Below the pieces are notes generated by a model. The model did not search any database and was not told where the DNA came from. It was given only the letters and a program-made list of their open reading frames with translations. DNA of 64,000 nt from Acidobacteriota bacterium (GTDB lineage: Bacteria; Acidobacteriota; Thermoanaerobaculia; Thermoanaerobaculales; Thermoanaerobaculaceae): NCBI GenBank assembly GCA_004298115.1, contig SCRJ01000130.1, forward strand, positions 1-64,000, in the 5' to 3' direction. Position numbers and translations under genes: made by a program. Shown here in pieces: positions 52,310 to 63,163 of the stretch; within the stretch, counting starts at the first letter, position 1, and each line of letters begins with the position of its first letter.

Positions 52310-54277
52310 ATGATACGACGACTCGTTTCCGTCCTGCTTTTTTTCTTCCTCTCGACAACGGCGGTCGCGACGGCGCAGATGCGGACCGAGAAGCCGCCGC
52401 TGCACGGCATGCACTGGATGGCGATCACCGGCAAGCCGCTCTCCGCGACGGTCGGCGCCATGATCTTCGACCGCGGCGGCAACGCCGTCGACGCGGCGGT
52501 GGCGATGATCGCGGCCGGCTGCACGATGTGGGACACGCTGAGCTGGGGCGGCGAGACCCAGGCGCTGATCTACGACCCGCACACGCGCAAGGTCATCGGC
52601 ATCGACGCCCTGGGCGTGGCGCCCACCGGGGCGACGCCCGAGTTCTTCAAGGCCAAGGGGATGAAGGTCCCGCCCGAGTACGGGCCGCTGGCGGCCGTGA
52701 CGCCGGGCACGCCCGGCGGCATCATGGTCATGCTCGCCGAGTACGGGACGATGTCGCTCAAGCAGGTGCTGGCCCCGGCGATCGAGATGGCCGACGGCTA
52801 CCCGATGGAGGCGCAGGCCGCCAACACGATCGAGCACTACAAGAAGATGATCGAGCAGTGGCCGTACTCGAGGGCGCTGTTCCTCGTCCACCGCAAGGGG
52901 GCCGAGGGTAAGGCCGAGGCGCCGGCTGCAAGCGAGGCCGGCGGGCCGCTCCCGGCGCAGGACCGCGCGGTCCCCGCGGCCGACGGCGCGCACCGCGAGG
53001 GGCCGGAGCCGGGCGAGGTGTTCCGCCAGCCCGACCTCGCCCGCACGCTGCGCGAGCTCGTGGCCGCCGAGCAGGAGGCGCTCAAGCAGGGCAAGTCGCG
53101 CAAGCAGGCGATCTACGCCGCCTACGACCGCTTCTACAAGGGGGACATCGCCGCCGAGATCGCGCGCAGCACGCAGGAGCAGGGCGGGCTGATCACCACC
53201 GGGGACCTCGCCGACTGGAAGGTGAAGATCGAGGAGCCGGTGCGCACCAACTACAAGGGGATCGACGTCTACAAGCTCACCGTGTGGACGCAGGGCCCGG
53301 CGATGCTGCAGGCGCTCAACATCCTCGAGAACTTCGACCTGCAGGCGATGGGGTACGACTCCGCCCGCTACATCAACACCGTCTACCAGGCGATGAGCCT
53401 GGCGTTCGCCGACCGCGACTTCTACTACGGCGACCCGTACTTCCCGCCCGCCTCGCCGATCGCGGGGCTGCTCTCCAAGGCGTACGCGAAGGAGCGCGCC
53501 AAGCTCATCGACCCGGACCGGGCCAACCCCGGCATCATGCCCGGCGACCCCTACCCGTTCCAGGGCGGCGTCAACCCGTACACGCAACTCCTCGCCAAGT
53601 GGAAGATCGCGCAGGGGGCCGGCCCAGGTCCCAACGGCACCCTCGCCGCGGCGGTGGACGGCCCCGAGTTCGCGCAGTTCCGCCGGGACTTCACGGCGGG
53701 GACGACCTCGGTCGAGGCCGCCGACGCCGAAGGCTGGGTCGTGTCGGTGACCCCCTCGGGCGGCTGGCTCCCGGCGGTGGTCGCGGGCCGCACCGGGATC
53801 GGGCTGTCGCAGCGCATGCAGTCGTTCGACCTCGACCCGTCCGAGTCGCCGTTCAACGTCGTGGCGCCGGGCCGCCGCCCGCGCGTCACCCTGACCCCGA
53901 CGCTGGCGCTCAAGGACGGCAAGCCGTTCCTCTGCTTCTCGGTGCAGGGCGGCGACACCCAGGACCAGAACCTGCTGCAGTTCTTCCTCGACGTGACCGA
54001 GTTCGGGATGACGGTGCAGCAGGCCACCGAGGCCGCGAACTTCAACAGCTTCCAGATGCACAGCTCGTTCGGCCAGCACGAGGCGATCCCCGGCAAGGTC
54101 CTGCTCAACGACGAGGTGCCGCCGTGGGTGCGCTCCGAGTTGCGCCGGATGGGGTACACGGAGGTGTTCGAGCGGCGCACCTCCGGCCCGATCAACGCGA
54201 TCCTGTTCGACCTGGCGCACGGCACGATGTGGGGCGGCTCGAGCAACCACGGCGAGGACTACGGGATCGGTTGGTAG
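52310..54277 (+). CDS. Secreted gamma-glutamyltransferase-like protein
   Basis: 655 residues with a signal peptide (about 1-22). The large-subunit part (IFDRGGNAVDAAVAMIAA, then GTPGGIMVMLAEYG) and the small-subunit part with the candidate autoprocessing/catalytic threonine (Thr465/466 in FTAGTTSVEAADAEG) follow the Ntn-hydrolase order. The C-terminal GPINAILFD...GGSSNHGEDYGIG matches the family end. Residues about 188-228 are an Ala/Glu/Pro-rich insertion not usual in the fold. It may act on glutathione or other gamma-glutamyl compounds in the periplasm. CGGAG precedes the ATG. Confidence 0.82.
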   Translation: MIRRLVSVLLFFFLSTTAVATAQMRTEKPPLHGMHWMAITGKPLSATVGAMIFDRGGNAVDAAVAMIAAGCTMWDTLSWGGETQALIYDPHTRKVIGIDALGVAPTGATPEFFKAKGMKVPPEYGPLAAVTPGTPGGIMVMLAEYGTMSLKQVLAPAIEMADGYPMEAQAANTIEHYKKMIEQWPYSRALFLVHRKGAEGKAEAPAASEAGGPLPAQDRAVPAADGAHREGPEPGEVFRQPDLARTLRELVAAEQEALKQGKSRKQAIYAAYDRFYKGDIAAEIARSTQEQGGLITTGDLADWKVKIEEPVRTNYKGIDVYKLTVWTQGPAMLQALNILENFDLQAMGYDSARYINTVYQAMSLAFADRDFYYGDPYFPPASPIAGLLSKAYAKERAKLIDPDRANPGIMPGDPYPFQGGVNPYTQLLAKWKIAQGAGPGPNGTLAAAVDGPEFAQFRRDFTAGTTSVEAADAEGWVVSVTPSGGWLPAVVAGRTGIGLSQRMQSFDLDPSESPFNVVAPGRRPRVTLTPTLALKDGKPFLCFSVQGGDTQDQNLLQFFLDVTEFGMTVQQATEAANFNSFQMHSSFGQHEAIPGKVLLNDEVPPWVRSELRRMGYTEVFERRTSGPINAILFDLAHGTMWGGSSNHGEDYGIGW

Positions 54278-54323
54278 CCGCGGGTCGAGTGCGAGCCCGG
54301 GCGTCGGTTCGGTCGGCAGACAC

Positions 54324-54353
54324 CTGACAGCGGGCGCGCAAAAGGGTTAGACT
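54324..54353 (+). promoter_or_regulatory. Promoter of isocitrate dehydrogenase
   Basis: CTGACA (54324-54329), 18 bp, TAGACT (54348-54353). The start codon is 45 nt further on, so this transcript has a normal leader with a GAGGACGG site. Confidence 0.55.
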
Positions 54354-54398
54354 GCGGCGTCGAGTTGTGACCAACAAACCCTGCCACGAGGACGGACC

Positions 54399-56630
<2,232 letters not shown>

Positions 56631-56704
56631 CGAACGCGGGGTCCGCAGCGCGGGCCCCGCGGCTTCGTCTCGGGCCGGGGACATCCCCGCTTCCCGTTCA
56701 AGAG

Positions 56705-56739
56705 CAAGGGCCACGCACGCAGGCGTGGCCCTTGGTTTT
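56705..56739 (+). terminator. Terminator of isocitrate dehydrogenase
   Basis: CAAGGGCCACGC-ACGCAG-GCGTGGCCCTTG forms a perfect 12-bp stem followed by GTTTT. It lies between convergent genes and may serve both. The core GCCACGC/GCGTGGC is the same as in the tRNA-fMet terminators. Confidence 0.8.
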
Positions 56740-56764
56740 GGTTGCGGCGCCGGGCCGGGCCCGG

Positions 56765-58336
56765 CTAGACCTTGGACCAGAAATCCACGAAGACGACCGT
56801 GGAGAGGAAGAACCCGAGCGGGACGTTGACCAGGACGCCCGCGGTGAACGCCCAGAACGGCTTCATCCCGAAGGTCAGCAGCTCGGCGAACCGGGTCGAG
56901 AGCCCGATGCACAGGAAGCAGAGCACGAACGCCCACGAGCGGAGCTTCTTGATCGGCGCGATGACGCGCGGTTGCAGGACGCTGTCGAACCAGCTGGAGG
57001 CGGTGACGAGCTGGCCGAGCGCGAACTTCTGGTCCTGCGTCGTGGCCGCCGCCTGCAGGGTGCGCAGGTCGTCGCGGCTGAGTGCGCCGTTCGCCGTCAG
57101 CGTGCCCTTCTGGACATCGATGCTGACCCGGTCACGCAGCGCCTCGGGCACCGCGTAGCTCGCGAAGTCGGCGTCGTACTTCACGCCCTGCAGGCTGCCC
57201 TTCGCCTTGGTCACGCCGACGTGGCCGGCCGGCGCGCGCGCGGCGACGAAACTCATGATCACCGAGGCGGCAAAGAAGCCGATCACGAACTTCGGGAAAC
57301 GGTCCCAGATGATGCCGGCGCCGACGGCTCGCTTCGATGCGTCCTTCTTCTCCCAGAACACCACCGACACGACGGCGAGGATAAGGCACCAGATGCCGAT
57401 CCAGATGTCGCGGCCGATCACCTTCATCAGGGTGAAGGCGTTGATCGGGGCGTCGCCGAAGCGGGTGGCGAGCTCGGCCACGACCGCGAAGCCGGCGGCG
57501 TCGGCGAACTCGGAGGTGCCGACCCAGGCGCCGGCGACCCCGGGGGCGATGGTGTTCGGCACGAGTTGCTTGAGCGCCACGGTGAGGGTGAGGATCATGA
57601 CGATCGCCCAGACGGTGACGACCGCGATGGCGATCGAGATGTGGTCCTTCTTGGCGCGGACCGCGCCGCCGACCGCGATCGACGCCGAGACGCCGCACAC
57701 CGCACCGGCGGCGCCCAGGGTCGCGCCGAACTGCGGCTCGAGCTTGAACACCTTGGTCGCCACCAGGAAGATCGTCAGCCAGGTGCAGACCGAGACGATC
57801 GTCGCCTGCAGGAAGGCGATCGGCCCGGCGGAGAAGATGAGGGTGAGGGGAAGCGTGGCGCCGAGCAGCACGATTCCCGTCTTGATGTAGTACTCGGTGC
57901 GCAGGGCGCTCTTGACCCACTCCGGGATCCTGAACAGGTTCGAGATCACGAGGCCGACGAGCAGGGCCAGCAGCGGCGCCTCGACGTTGAGGTCCTCCAT
58001 GACCTTCCAGCCGGAGATGACGGAGATCAGGAGCGAGCCGGCGAAGAGCGCGACGAAGCCGGGGATGAACTGCTTGAGCTTCGCGCCCATGATCCCCATC
58101 GAGATCACGAAGACGACCCCGAACATCAGGAAGATCGCCAGGTACCCGCCCGCGTTCTTCGCGAGGTCGGCCAGCGCGCCGCCGGCCGTGGTCCACTTCG
58201 AGGGCGTCACCGCCCAGCCCTTGATGGTCGCGCCGGACCAGAACGTCACGAGCGCCATGACGACGATCCCGAGACCGAACCACACCGACCACCAGTCCTC
58301 GGTTTTCCAGAGTTTCGCCAGCCCGTCCTTGCTCAT
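56765..58336 (-). CDS. YeiH-family membrane protein (putative sulfate exporter)
   Basis: 523 residues with about 11-12 membrane helices. The pattern TGIVLLGATLPLTLIFSAGPIAF, then GAAGAVCGVSASIAVGGAVRAKKDHISIAI, and the GTSEFADAAGFAVVAEL region match the conserved hypothetical 698 / YeiH family, often annotated as putative sulfate exporters. A hydrophilic insertion (about 380-460) separates the last helices. The rest of the family is usually about 340-ish residues, so this protein is long, with an extra pair of N-terminal helices. It has its own perfect sigma-54 promoter 48 nt upstream and follows sulfur-related genes. Confidence 0.8.
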   Translation of the reverse strand: MSKDGLAKLWKTEDWWSVWFGLGIVVMALVTFWSGATIKGWAVTPSKWTTAGGALADLAKNAGGYLAIFLMFGVVFVISMGIMGAKLKQFIPGFVALFAGSLLISVISGWKVMEDLNVEAPLLALLVGLVISNLFRIPEWVKSALRTEYYIKTGIVLLGATLPLTLIFSAGPIAFLQATIVSVCTWLTIFLVATKVFKLEPQFGATLGAAGAVCGVSASIAVGGAVRAKKDHISIAIAVVTVWAIVMILTLTVALKQLVPNTIAPGVAGAWVGTSEFADAAGFAVVAELATRFGDAPINAFTLMKVIGRDIWIGIWCLILAVVSVVFWEKKDASKRAVGAGIIWDRFPKFVIGFFAASVIMSFVAARAPAGHVGVTKAKGSLQGVKYDADFASYAVPEALRDRVSIDVQKGTLTANGALSRDDLRTLQAAATTQDQKFALGQLVTASSWFDSVLQPRVIAPIKKLRSWAFVLCFLCIGLSTRFAELLTFGMKPFWAFTAGVLVNVPLGFFLSTVVFVDFWSKV

Positions 58337-58383
58337 CGTTCCCCCTCCACGCCGCGGCGAAGCCCCGGCGTCACCGGCCGAAG

Positions 58384-58399
58384 TGCAACCCCCGTGCCA
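58384..58399 (-). promoter_or_regulatory. Sigma-54 promoter of the YeiH-family gene
   Basis: On the minus strand TGGCACG-GGGG-TTGCA is a perfect -24/-12 match. An inverted repeat GAACC-N8-GGTTC lies 44 bp upstream (58443-58460) and could bind the activator. Confidence 0.8.
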
Positions 58400-58494
58400 G
58401 TCGCAGGGAGGCCGCACATGACGAGAAAACGCCGTATTCACGGAACCTTGAACCTGGTTCGTGGACCGGCCTCGCGGCGCGATCCGCGCCCCCG

Positions 58495-59595
58495 TTACAC
58501 GGCGGTAACGGGGGGAGGGTGGATCCGGCTCGCCGCCCGAACGTGCCGGCCGCAGGCGCCCGCCTCGGCGGCGGCAACCCCGGCGTACGGCCGCGTGTGG
58601 ATCACCGACGGGCCTTCGAGCACCGAGTACTCGGCCTCCTCGAAGAGCCGGCGGCAGGCGGCGATATCCATGCCGCGGCCGCGTTCGGTCCGGCGGTCGG
58701 TGTCGCGCGGGTTGGGGCCGACCTCGGCCCAGAAGAGGTTCGCGCCGGCGCAGGCCCCGGGGACGTTGGGCTCGTGCGTGCAGTTGCCGATCAGGAACCG
58801 GCCCATCGCCAGCCGCGCGACCGCGACGAGGTAGGCGAGGCGCAGCTCGGAGATCTGGCCGTGCCGTGCGAGGCCGGTGCCCGGGACGTTGATGCGCCGC
58901 ATCGCCCCGGAGAAGCACGGCTCGGCGGCGCGGTGGATGAGGATCTTCTCCAGGATCTCGTCGGTCGTGTGCTCCGGGCCGACCGGCTCGACGCAGGTGC
59001 CGAGCTGCAGCCCCGCCTCCCTGGCGATCCGGAACGTGCGCAGCCGCTTCTCGAGCGGGATCGCGGTTTCGCGCCCTTCGCCCATGCGGGCGGCGTGGTA
59101 GACGGCGCAGAAGCCGGCGTCCGCGATCGTGCGGGCGGTCGTCGGAGTGAGGTCGCCGACGTTGGCGACGAGCGGGGTCTCCGAGCGCAGGTGCCGCCGC
59201 ACCTCCTGGCCGACCTCGACGAAGCGCGCCATCGGGTAGTCGCCGGTCGCCATCAGGTAGATCGAGTTGGCCCCCTCGGCCTCGGAGCGCACGGCGCGCT
59301 CGACGACGTCCCCCACCGGCAGCTCGCTGGGATCGGGGAAGACGCCGTTGACCGCCGCGAACGAGCAGAAGCGGCAGTTCATCGGGCACGCCGACACGTT
59401 GAGGCCGATCTGGACGCAGATCTCGGCGCGGTTCCCGCACGCCTCGCGGGCGATCTCCCGGGCGGCCGCCATCACCTCGCCGGCGGCGGCGGAGCGGTGC
59501 GGGAGTTCGAGCAGGAGTCGGAGGTCGCCCTCGTCGGGGAGGCCGCCGTCGCCGACTCTGGCGAGAATTTCCGTGACTCGATTCGGCACGTTCAT
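58495..59595 (-). CDS. Biotin-synthase-like radical SAM protein
   Basis: 366 residues. The SAM-binding 4Fe-4S cluster is held by C70-x3-C74-x2-C77 in SACPMNCRFCSF. The rest follows the BioB/HydE-type barrel, with TGDYPM, GTCVEPVGPEHTTDEILEKIL and RINVPGTGLA. The end, CTHEPNVPGACAGANLFWAEVGPNPRD, lies where BioB has its BATS domain. It is not BioB itself, as the residues binding the 2Fe-2S sulfur donor are not recognised. The next gene upstream encodes a VTT membrane protein. The substrate is unknown. GAAGGGAT lies just before the ATG. Confidence 0.78.
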   Translation of the reverse strand: MNVPNRVTEILARVGDGGLPDEGDLRLLLELPHRSAAAGEVMAAAREIAREACGNRAEICVQIGLNVSACPMNCRFCSFAAVNGVFPDPSELPVGDVVERAVRSEAEGANSIYLMATGDYPMARFVEVGQEVRRHLRSETPLVANVGDLTPTTARTIADAGFCAVYHAARMGEGRETAIPLEKRLRTFRIAREAGLQLGTCVEPVGPEHTTDEILEKILIHRAAEPCFSGAMRRINVPGTGLARHGQISELRLAYLVAVARLAMGRFLIGNCTHEPNVPGACAGANLFWAEVGPNPRDTDRRTERGRGMDIAACRRLFEEAEYSVLEGPSVIHTRPYAGVAAAEAGACGRHVRAASRIHPPPVTAV

Positions 59596-59642
59596 GGCGC
59601 GATCCCTTCCTCGGGGCGACCGTTGGTCCGTACCCGCGAAGC

Positions 59643-60398
59643 CTACTTCGTGATGTCCACGGCGCCGGCGTAGCGCTTCTTCACCCACCCGGGGATGAGC
59701 GAGAGCAGGACGAAGAACACGGCGGCGATCGCCAGGTACATCATCGTCTTCTTGACGGCGTCCGGTTGGCCGCCGGAGAGGATCACCTCGCGCGCGGAGC
59801 CGGCCGCGAAGTTGAACGCGATCGTGCCGGGCACCATGCACACCACGGAGACGAGCGCATAGGTGGCGAACGAGATGTTGGTGAGGCCGTAGACGTAGTT
59901 CTGGATGTTGAACGGAAACACCGGCACCAGACGCGTGATCATCAGCATGCGCCACCCCTGCTGCCGGACCCCCTCGTCGATCTTCTTGAGGGCCTTGTTC
60001 TTCTCGACCCAGCCGCTGACCATGTCGCGGGCGGCGTAGCGGCCGATGAGGAAGGCGAGGCAGGCGCCGAGGTTGGCGCCGACCGTGCTCCAGACCGTGC
60101 CCCACACCGCGCCGAAGACGAGACCGCCGGCGATGGCGATCGGCAGACCCGGGAGCATCACGACGCAGGCCGCGATCCAGATCAGGACGAACACGACCGG
60201 CGCCCAGGCGCCGAGCCCGCGGAACAGGGCGTCCATGCGTTCGACCTTGTCCTTGAGCGTGCCGCCCTTGAACATGTCGAACAGGCCGAGGGCGTTGGCG
60301 AGCACGACCACGCCGATGAGGACGACCACAACGATGGCCAGCTTCACCCAGGGTTTGCCCGCCCGCGCCGCGCGGCCTTCAATGTCGTCCTGACTCAT
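59643..60398 (-). CDS. VTT-domain (TVP38/TMEM64, DedA-like) membrane protein
   Basis: 251 residues, about five or six membrane helices. The VTT motif is GLVFGAVWGTVWSTVGANLGACLAFLIGRYAARD, followed by TRLVPVFPFNIQNYVYGLTNISFATYAL. The family includes lipid scramblases and flippases, and some members sit with selenium or sulfur genes. The ATG at 60398 has GGGAGGAA 5 nt upstream. It lies 93 bp after the rhodanese gene. Confidence 0.85.
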   Translation of the reverse strand: MSQDDIEGRAARAGKPWVKLAIVVVVLIGVVVLANALGLFDMFKGGTLKDKVERMDALFRGLGAWAPVVFVLIWIAACVVMLPGLPIAIAGGLVFGAVWGTVWSTVGANLGACLAFLIGRYAARDMVSGWVEKNKALKKIDEGVRQQGWRMLMITRLVPVFPFNIQNYVYGLTNISFATYALVSVVCMVPGTIAFNFAAGSAREVILSGGQPDAVKKTMMYLAIAAVFFVLLSLIPGWVKKRYAGAVDITK

Positions 60399-60491
60399 GC
60401 CGTTCCTCCCCCACATGCGAGCAATGTCGGTTCACCCGGAGGGCGGGAGGCCGACCCGGTTCGCCCGGGCCGGCCGGCCGCCGAACCATCG

Positions 60492-61478
60492 CTACTTCGC
60501 GCTCGCGAGCGCCTTCTGCCAGGGCGCCGGCGTCATGTCCGGGCAACCCTTCTCGATCGGGAGCTTGTCGTCCTTGGACCAGCCGATCCAGGAGCTGTCG
60601 TAGTTGTGCAGCTTCTCCACCGGCCAGCCCATCAGGTAGAGGGCGAACATGCCGTGCGTGGTGCGCACGCCGGACTGGCAGATGAAGTACTGCTCCTTGC
60701 TCGGGTCGAAGCCGAACTTGTCGAGCACCTTCTGCATCTCGGCCGCGTCCAGCCACTCCATCTCGTTGCTGGCGGTCATGAAGTTGGGCCAGTCGCACTG
60801 CACGTCCCAGGGAATGCGCCCCGCGCGGAACGCGCCCTTCTTGATCGTCTTGCCGCAGAACTCGGCATCCTCACGGTTGTCCCAGAGCTGCGCGTCGGTG
60901 CGGTCCTTCAAGCCGAGGATCTCGGGCGTGTCCACGCGCATCGTCGGGAAGGTGACCTTGGCGACCCAGGTCCCCTTGTGCGTCCCCTTGCCGCGGCTGA
61001 TCATGTCGGTCTCGTAGCCGGCGTCGGTCCACCCCTTGATGCCGCCGTCGAGGACGCGCACGTCGGTCTTGCCGTAATAGTAGAACGCCCACCACACCCG
61101 GGTCGCGTCGTACTTGTAGTCGTACACCACGACGGTGGAGTCGGGGTCCACGCCGAAGCCCTGCATCAGCTTGGTGAAGCCCTCGGGCTGGAGCAGGTTG
61201 TCGGTCACCCCGCCCATCGTGTTGGCCGGCGCTTCGTAGTCGCCGCGCCACATCTGGATCGAGCCCGGGATGTGGCCGCCGAAGTATTCCGGAACGCTCG
61301 CGACCGCGATCACCACGAGCTTGGGATCCTTGGCGTCCATCATCGCCTTGAGTTGCTGCGGCGTGATGAGCGCCTCACCGCGGGCGAACCCCTTGTACTT
61401 GGCGGTCTGGGCCCCTGCTCCCACCGCGAGGGTGAGGGCCAGCAGCAGGGTGACAGAGATGAGCAGGTTCCTCTTCAT
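60492..61478 (-). CDS. Periplasmic two-domain rhodanese (sulfurtransferase)
   Basis: 328 residues with a signal peptide (about 1-23, AVGAGAQ). The N-terminal rhodanese domain (about 35-155) reads DYKYDATR where the active-site cysteine would be, so it is inactive. The C-terminal domain carries Cys267 in YFICQSGVRTTH, the persulfide cysteine. The HIPGSIQMWRGDYEA and FRAGRIPWDVQCDW segments fit thiosulfate/3-mercaptopyruvate sulfurtransferases. It should move sulfane sulfur in the periplasm. It is the first gene of the sigma-54-controlled cluster. Confidence 0.88.
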   Translation of the reverse strand: MKRNLLISVTLLLALTLAVGAGAQTAKYKGFARGEALITPQQLKAMMDAKDPKLVVIAVASVPEYFGGHIPGSIQMWRGDYEAPANTMGGVTDNLLQPEGFTKLMQGFGVDPDSTVVVYDYKYDATRVWWAFYYYGKTDVRVLDGGIKGWTDAGYETDMISRGKGTHKGTWVAKVTFPTMRVDTPEILGLKDRTDAQLWDNREDAEFCGKTIKKGAFRAGRIPWDVQCDWPNFMTASNEMEWLDAAEMQKVLDKFGFDPSKEQYFICQSGVRTTHGMFALYLMGWPVEKLHNYDSSWIGWSKDDKLPIEKGCPDMTPAPWQKALASAK

Positions 61479-61555
61479 GATGTCCTATTCCTCCCTTATC
61501 GTTCGCCGGTTCCGGGACCACGCACACGCCCGTGGCCGGCGTTCGCCCCCCCATG

Positions 61556-61571
61556 TGCAACCGTCATGCCA
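61556..61571 (-). promoter_or_regulatory. Sigma-54 promoter of the rhodanese gene
   Basis: On the minus strand TGGCATG-ACGG-TTGCA differs from the consensus only by T for C at the sixth base, while the essential GG and GC doublets are in place. It lies about 78 nt before the ATG. Confidence 0.7.
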
Positions 61572-61579
61572 GCCGCTCG

Positions 61580-61613
61580 GGTCCGGGTCGGCGGGCGCAG
61601 GTCCGGGTCGGCG
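61580..61613 (-). repeat. Direct repeat upstream of the rhodanese sigma-54 promoter
   Basis: GGTCCGGGTCGGCG occurs at 61580-61593 and 61600-61613, exactly 20 bp apart (two helical turns). It begins 9 bp upstream of the -24 box and could be a regulator site or simple G+C-rich drift. Confidence 0.4.
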
Positions 61614-61747
61614 CGCGGCGGCGTCCGGCCGCAAACCCCCTCTGACGCTGCGACTGGCACGACCCCAGCGGGTGAGCAAGGGTGCGGGCCGGGACGCCCG
61701 GGGAGCCGGCGGACCGGTGAGGCGGCGCTCGCGGCCCGGCCGCGGTC

Positions 61748-63163
61748 CTACGCCGTAACCCGCCGTTCCGATTTGGTGACGCGCGGGTCCAGGGTCTGGC
61801 CTCCCTGGAGGGGGAGCACGAGGCGGAACGTGCTGCCCTCGCCGAGACGGCTCTCGGCTTCCACGCGCCCGCCGTGGGCCTCGGCCACCTCTTTGACGAT
61901 CGCGAGGCCGAGGCCCGTACCCTCGGCGGTGTGGCGCCTGGCGTTGGGCGCGCGCGCGAACTCGACGAAGAGGCTGGCGAGGAACTCGGGCGGGATGCCG
62001 ATGCCGTTGTCGCGGACCTCGAGCACGCCGAACCCCCCGCTGCGCCGCACGTGCAGGTGGACGGCGCCGCCGGGCCGTGAGTACTTGAGGGCGTTGTGGA
62101 CGAGGTTCTCGATCGCGTACTCGAGGTCGGGCGGGACACCGCGGGCGAGCACGACGTCGGCCTCGTAGCTGCTCTCGAGGGTGATCTGGCGCGCCTCGGC
62201 CAGGGGCGTCAGCGCGTCGGCGACGTCCACGGCGAGCTGCGCGAGGTTGACCCCCGAGGCCCACGGCGCGCGCTTCATCGCTTCGCGCAGCTTGGCGAGC
62301 TCGAGCAGGTCGCCGACGATGCGCAGCAGGCCGTCGACGCGCTCGCTGGCGCCGAGGATCAGCCCCGACGCGCGCGGGGAGGCGGGATCGACGTAGCCCT
62401 GGCGGAGCACGTCGAGGCTGGTCTTGACCGTGGCCAGCGGCGAGCGGAGCTGGTGCGCCGAGAGCAGCATGAAGTGCGACTTGCGCGCCTCGATCGCGCG
62501 CATCTCGGCGAGCAGCTTCTCGAGCTCCGCGGTCTTGTCGCGCAGTTCCTCGGCGAGGCGGAAGAGCCGCACGCCCCGTTCCTTCAGCTGCGACGCCACC
62601 GTGTCGGTGAGGTAGACGGTGAGACCGAGGGCGCAGGCGAGCACGCCGAGCACGGCGGCGCGCATCTCGAGCGGAATCGGCAAGTGGCCGAGCGCCTCGG
62701 CGCCGCCGAGGAAGAGCGCGGCGCACGCGAGCCACACGGCCGCCGCCACGGCGAACATCGCCCGCGCCGACAGCATGATGGTGCCGATCACCATGTGAAA
62801 GGTGAAGAACGGCAAGAACGGGCTGGCCGCGCCGCCGGTGAGGTAGACGAGGAAGACGAGCGCGGCGAGGTCGATCAGGATCTGGGTCAGGGTGCAGCGC
62901 GCGAGCCAGCGGTAGTTCGCCTGACCGTTGCGCCGCCACCCGGCGAGCAGCGCGTGCAAGGCCCCGTTGTACGCCAGCACGGCGACGGCCACGAGCCACA
63001 CCCGCGCCCAGGCCAAGGGCATCCCGGCGCTCGGCGCCGCCGCGGCAAACACCAGCAACGCCGCCCCCGCCGCCCAGCGCAGCCGCACGAACCAGGCGAC
63101 GCGGTCGAGCAGTTCGGCCGCGAAGATCTGGTGGAGTTCCGCGCCCTTGACCGTCAACCTCAC
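61748..63163 (-). CDS. Membrane sensor histidine kinase
   Basis: 471 residues. About six membrane helices (20-205) form a sensor without a large periplasmic loop. A coiled coil leads to the HisKA domain with His237 in SAHQLRSPLATVKTSLD and to the ATPase domain: NLVHNALKYSRPGG (N box), RDNGIGIPPEF (G1), GTGLGLAIVKEVAEAHGG (G2). Its GTG start overlaps the response-regulator stop (GTGA). The signal is unknown; it could be redox or quinone state, given the upstream gene. Confidence 0.9.
   Translation of the reverse strand: MRLTVKGAELHQIFAAELLDRVAWFVRLRWAAGAALLVFAAAAPSAGMPLAWARVWLVAVAVLAYNGALHALLAGWRRNGQANYRWLARCTLTQILIDLAALVFLVYLTGGAASPFLPFFTFHMVIGTIMLSARAMFAVAAAVWLACAALFLGGAEALGHLPIPLEMRAAVLGVLACALGLTVYLTDTVASQLKERGVRLFRLAEELRDKTAELEKLLAEMRAIEARKSHFMLLSAHQLRSPLATVKTSLDVLRQGYVDPASPRASGLILGASERVDGLLRIVGDLLELAKLREAMKRAPWASGVNLAQLAVDVADALTPLAEARQITLESSYEADVVLARGVPPDLEYAIENLVHNALKYSRPGGAVHLHVRRSGGFGVLEVRDNGIGIPPEFLASLFVEFARAPNARRHTAEGTGLGLAIVKEVAEAHGGRVEAESRLGEGSTFRLVLPLQGGQTLDPRVTKSERRVTA

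Noticed and set aside
61648-61664. TGGCACG on the plus strand upstream of the rhodanese promoter, as a fourth sigma-54 site
   Set aside because: The -12 part reads CAGCG rather than TTGCW, and it points at the convergent histidine kinase gene. It may be a decayed copy of the YeiH promoter region, which also contains GCGACTGGCACG.
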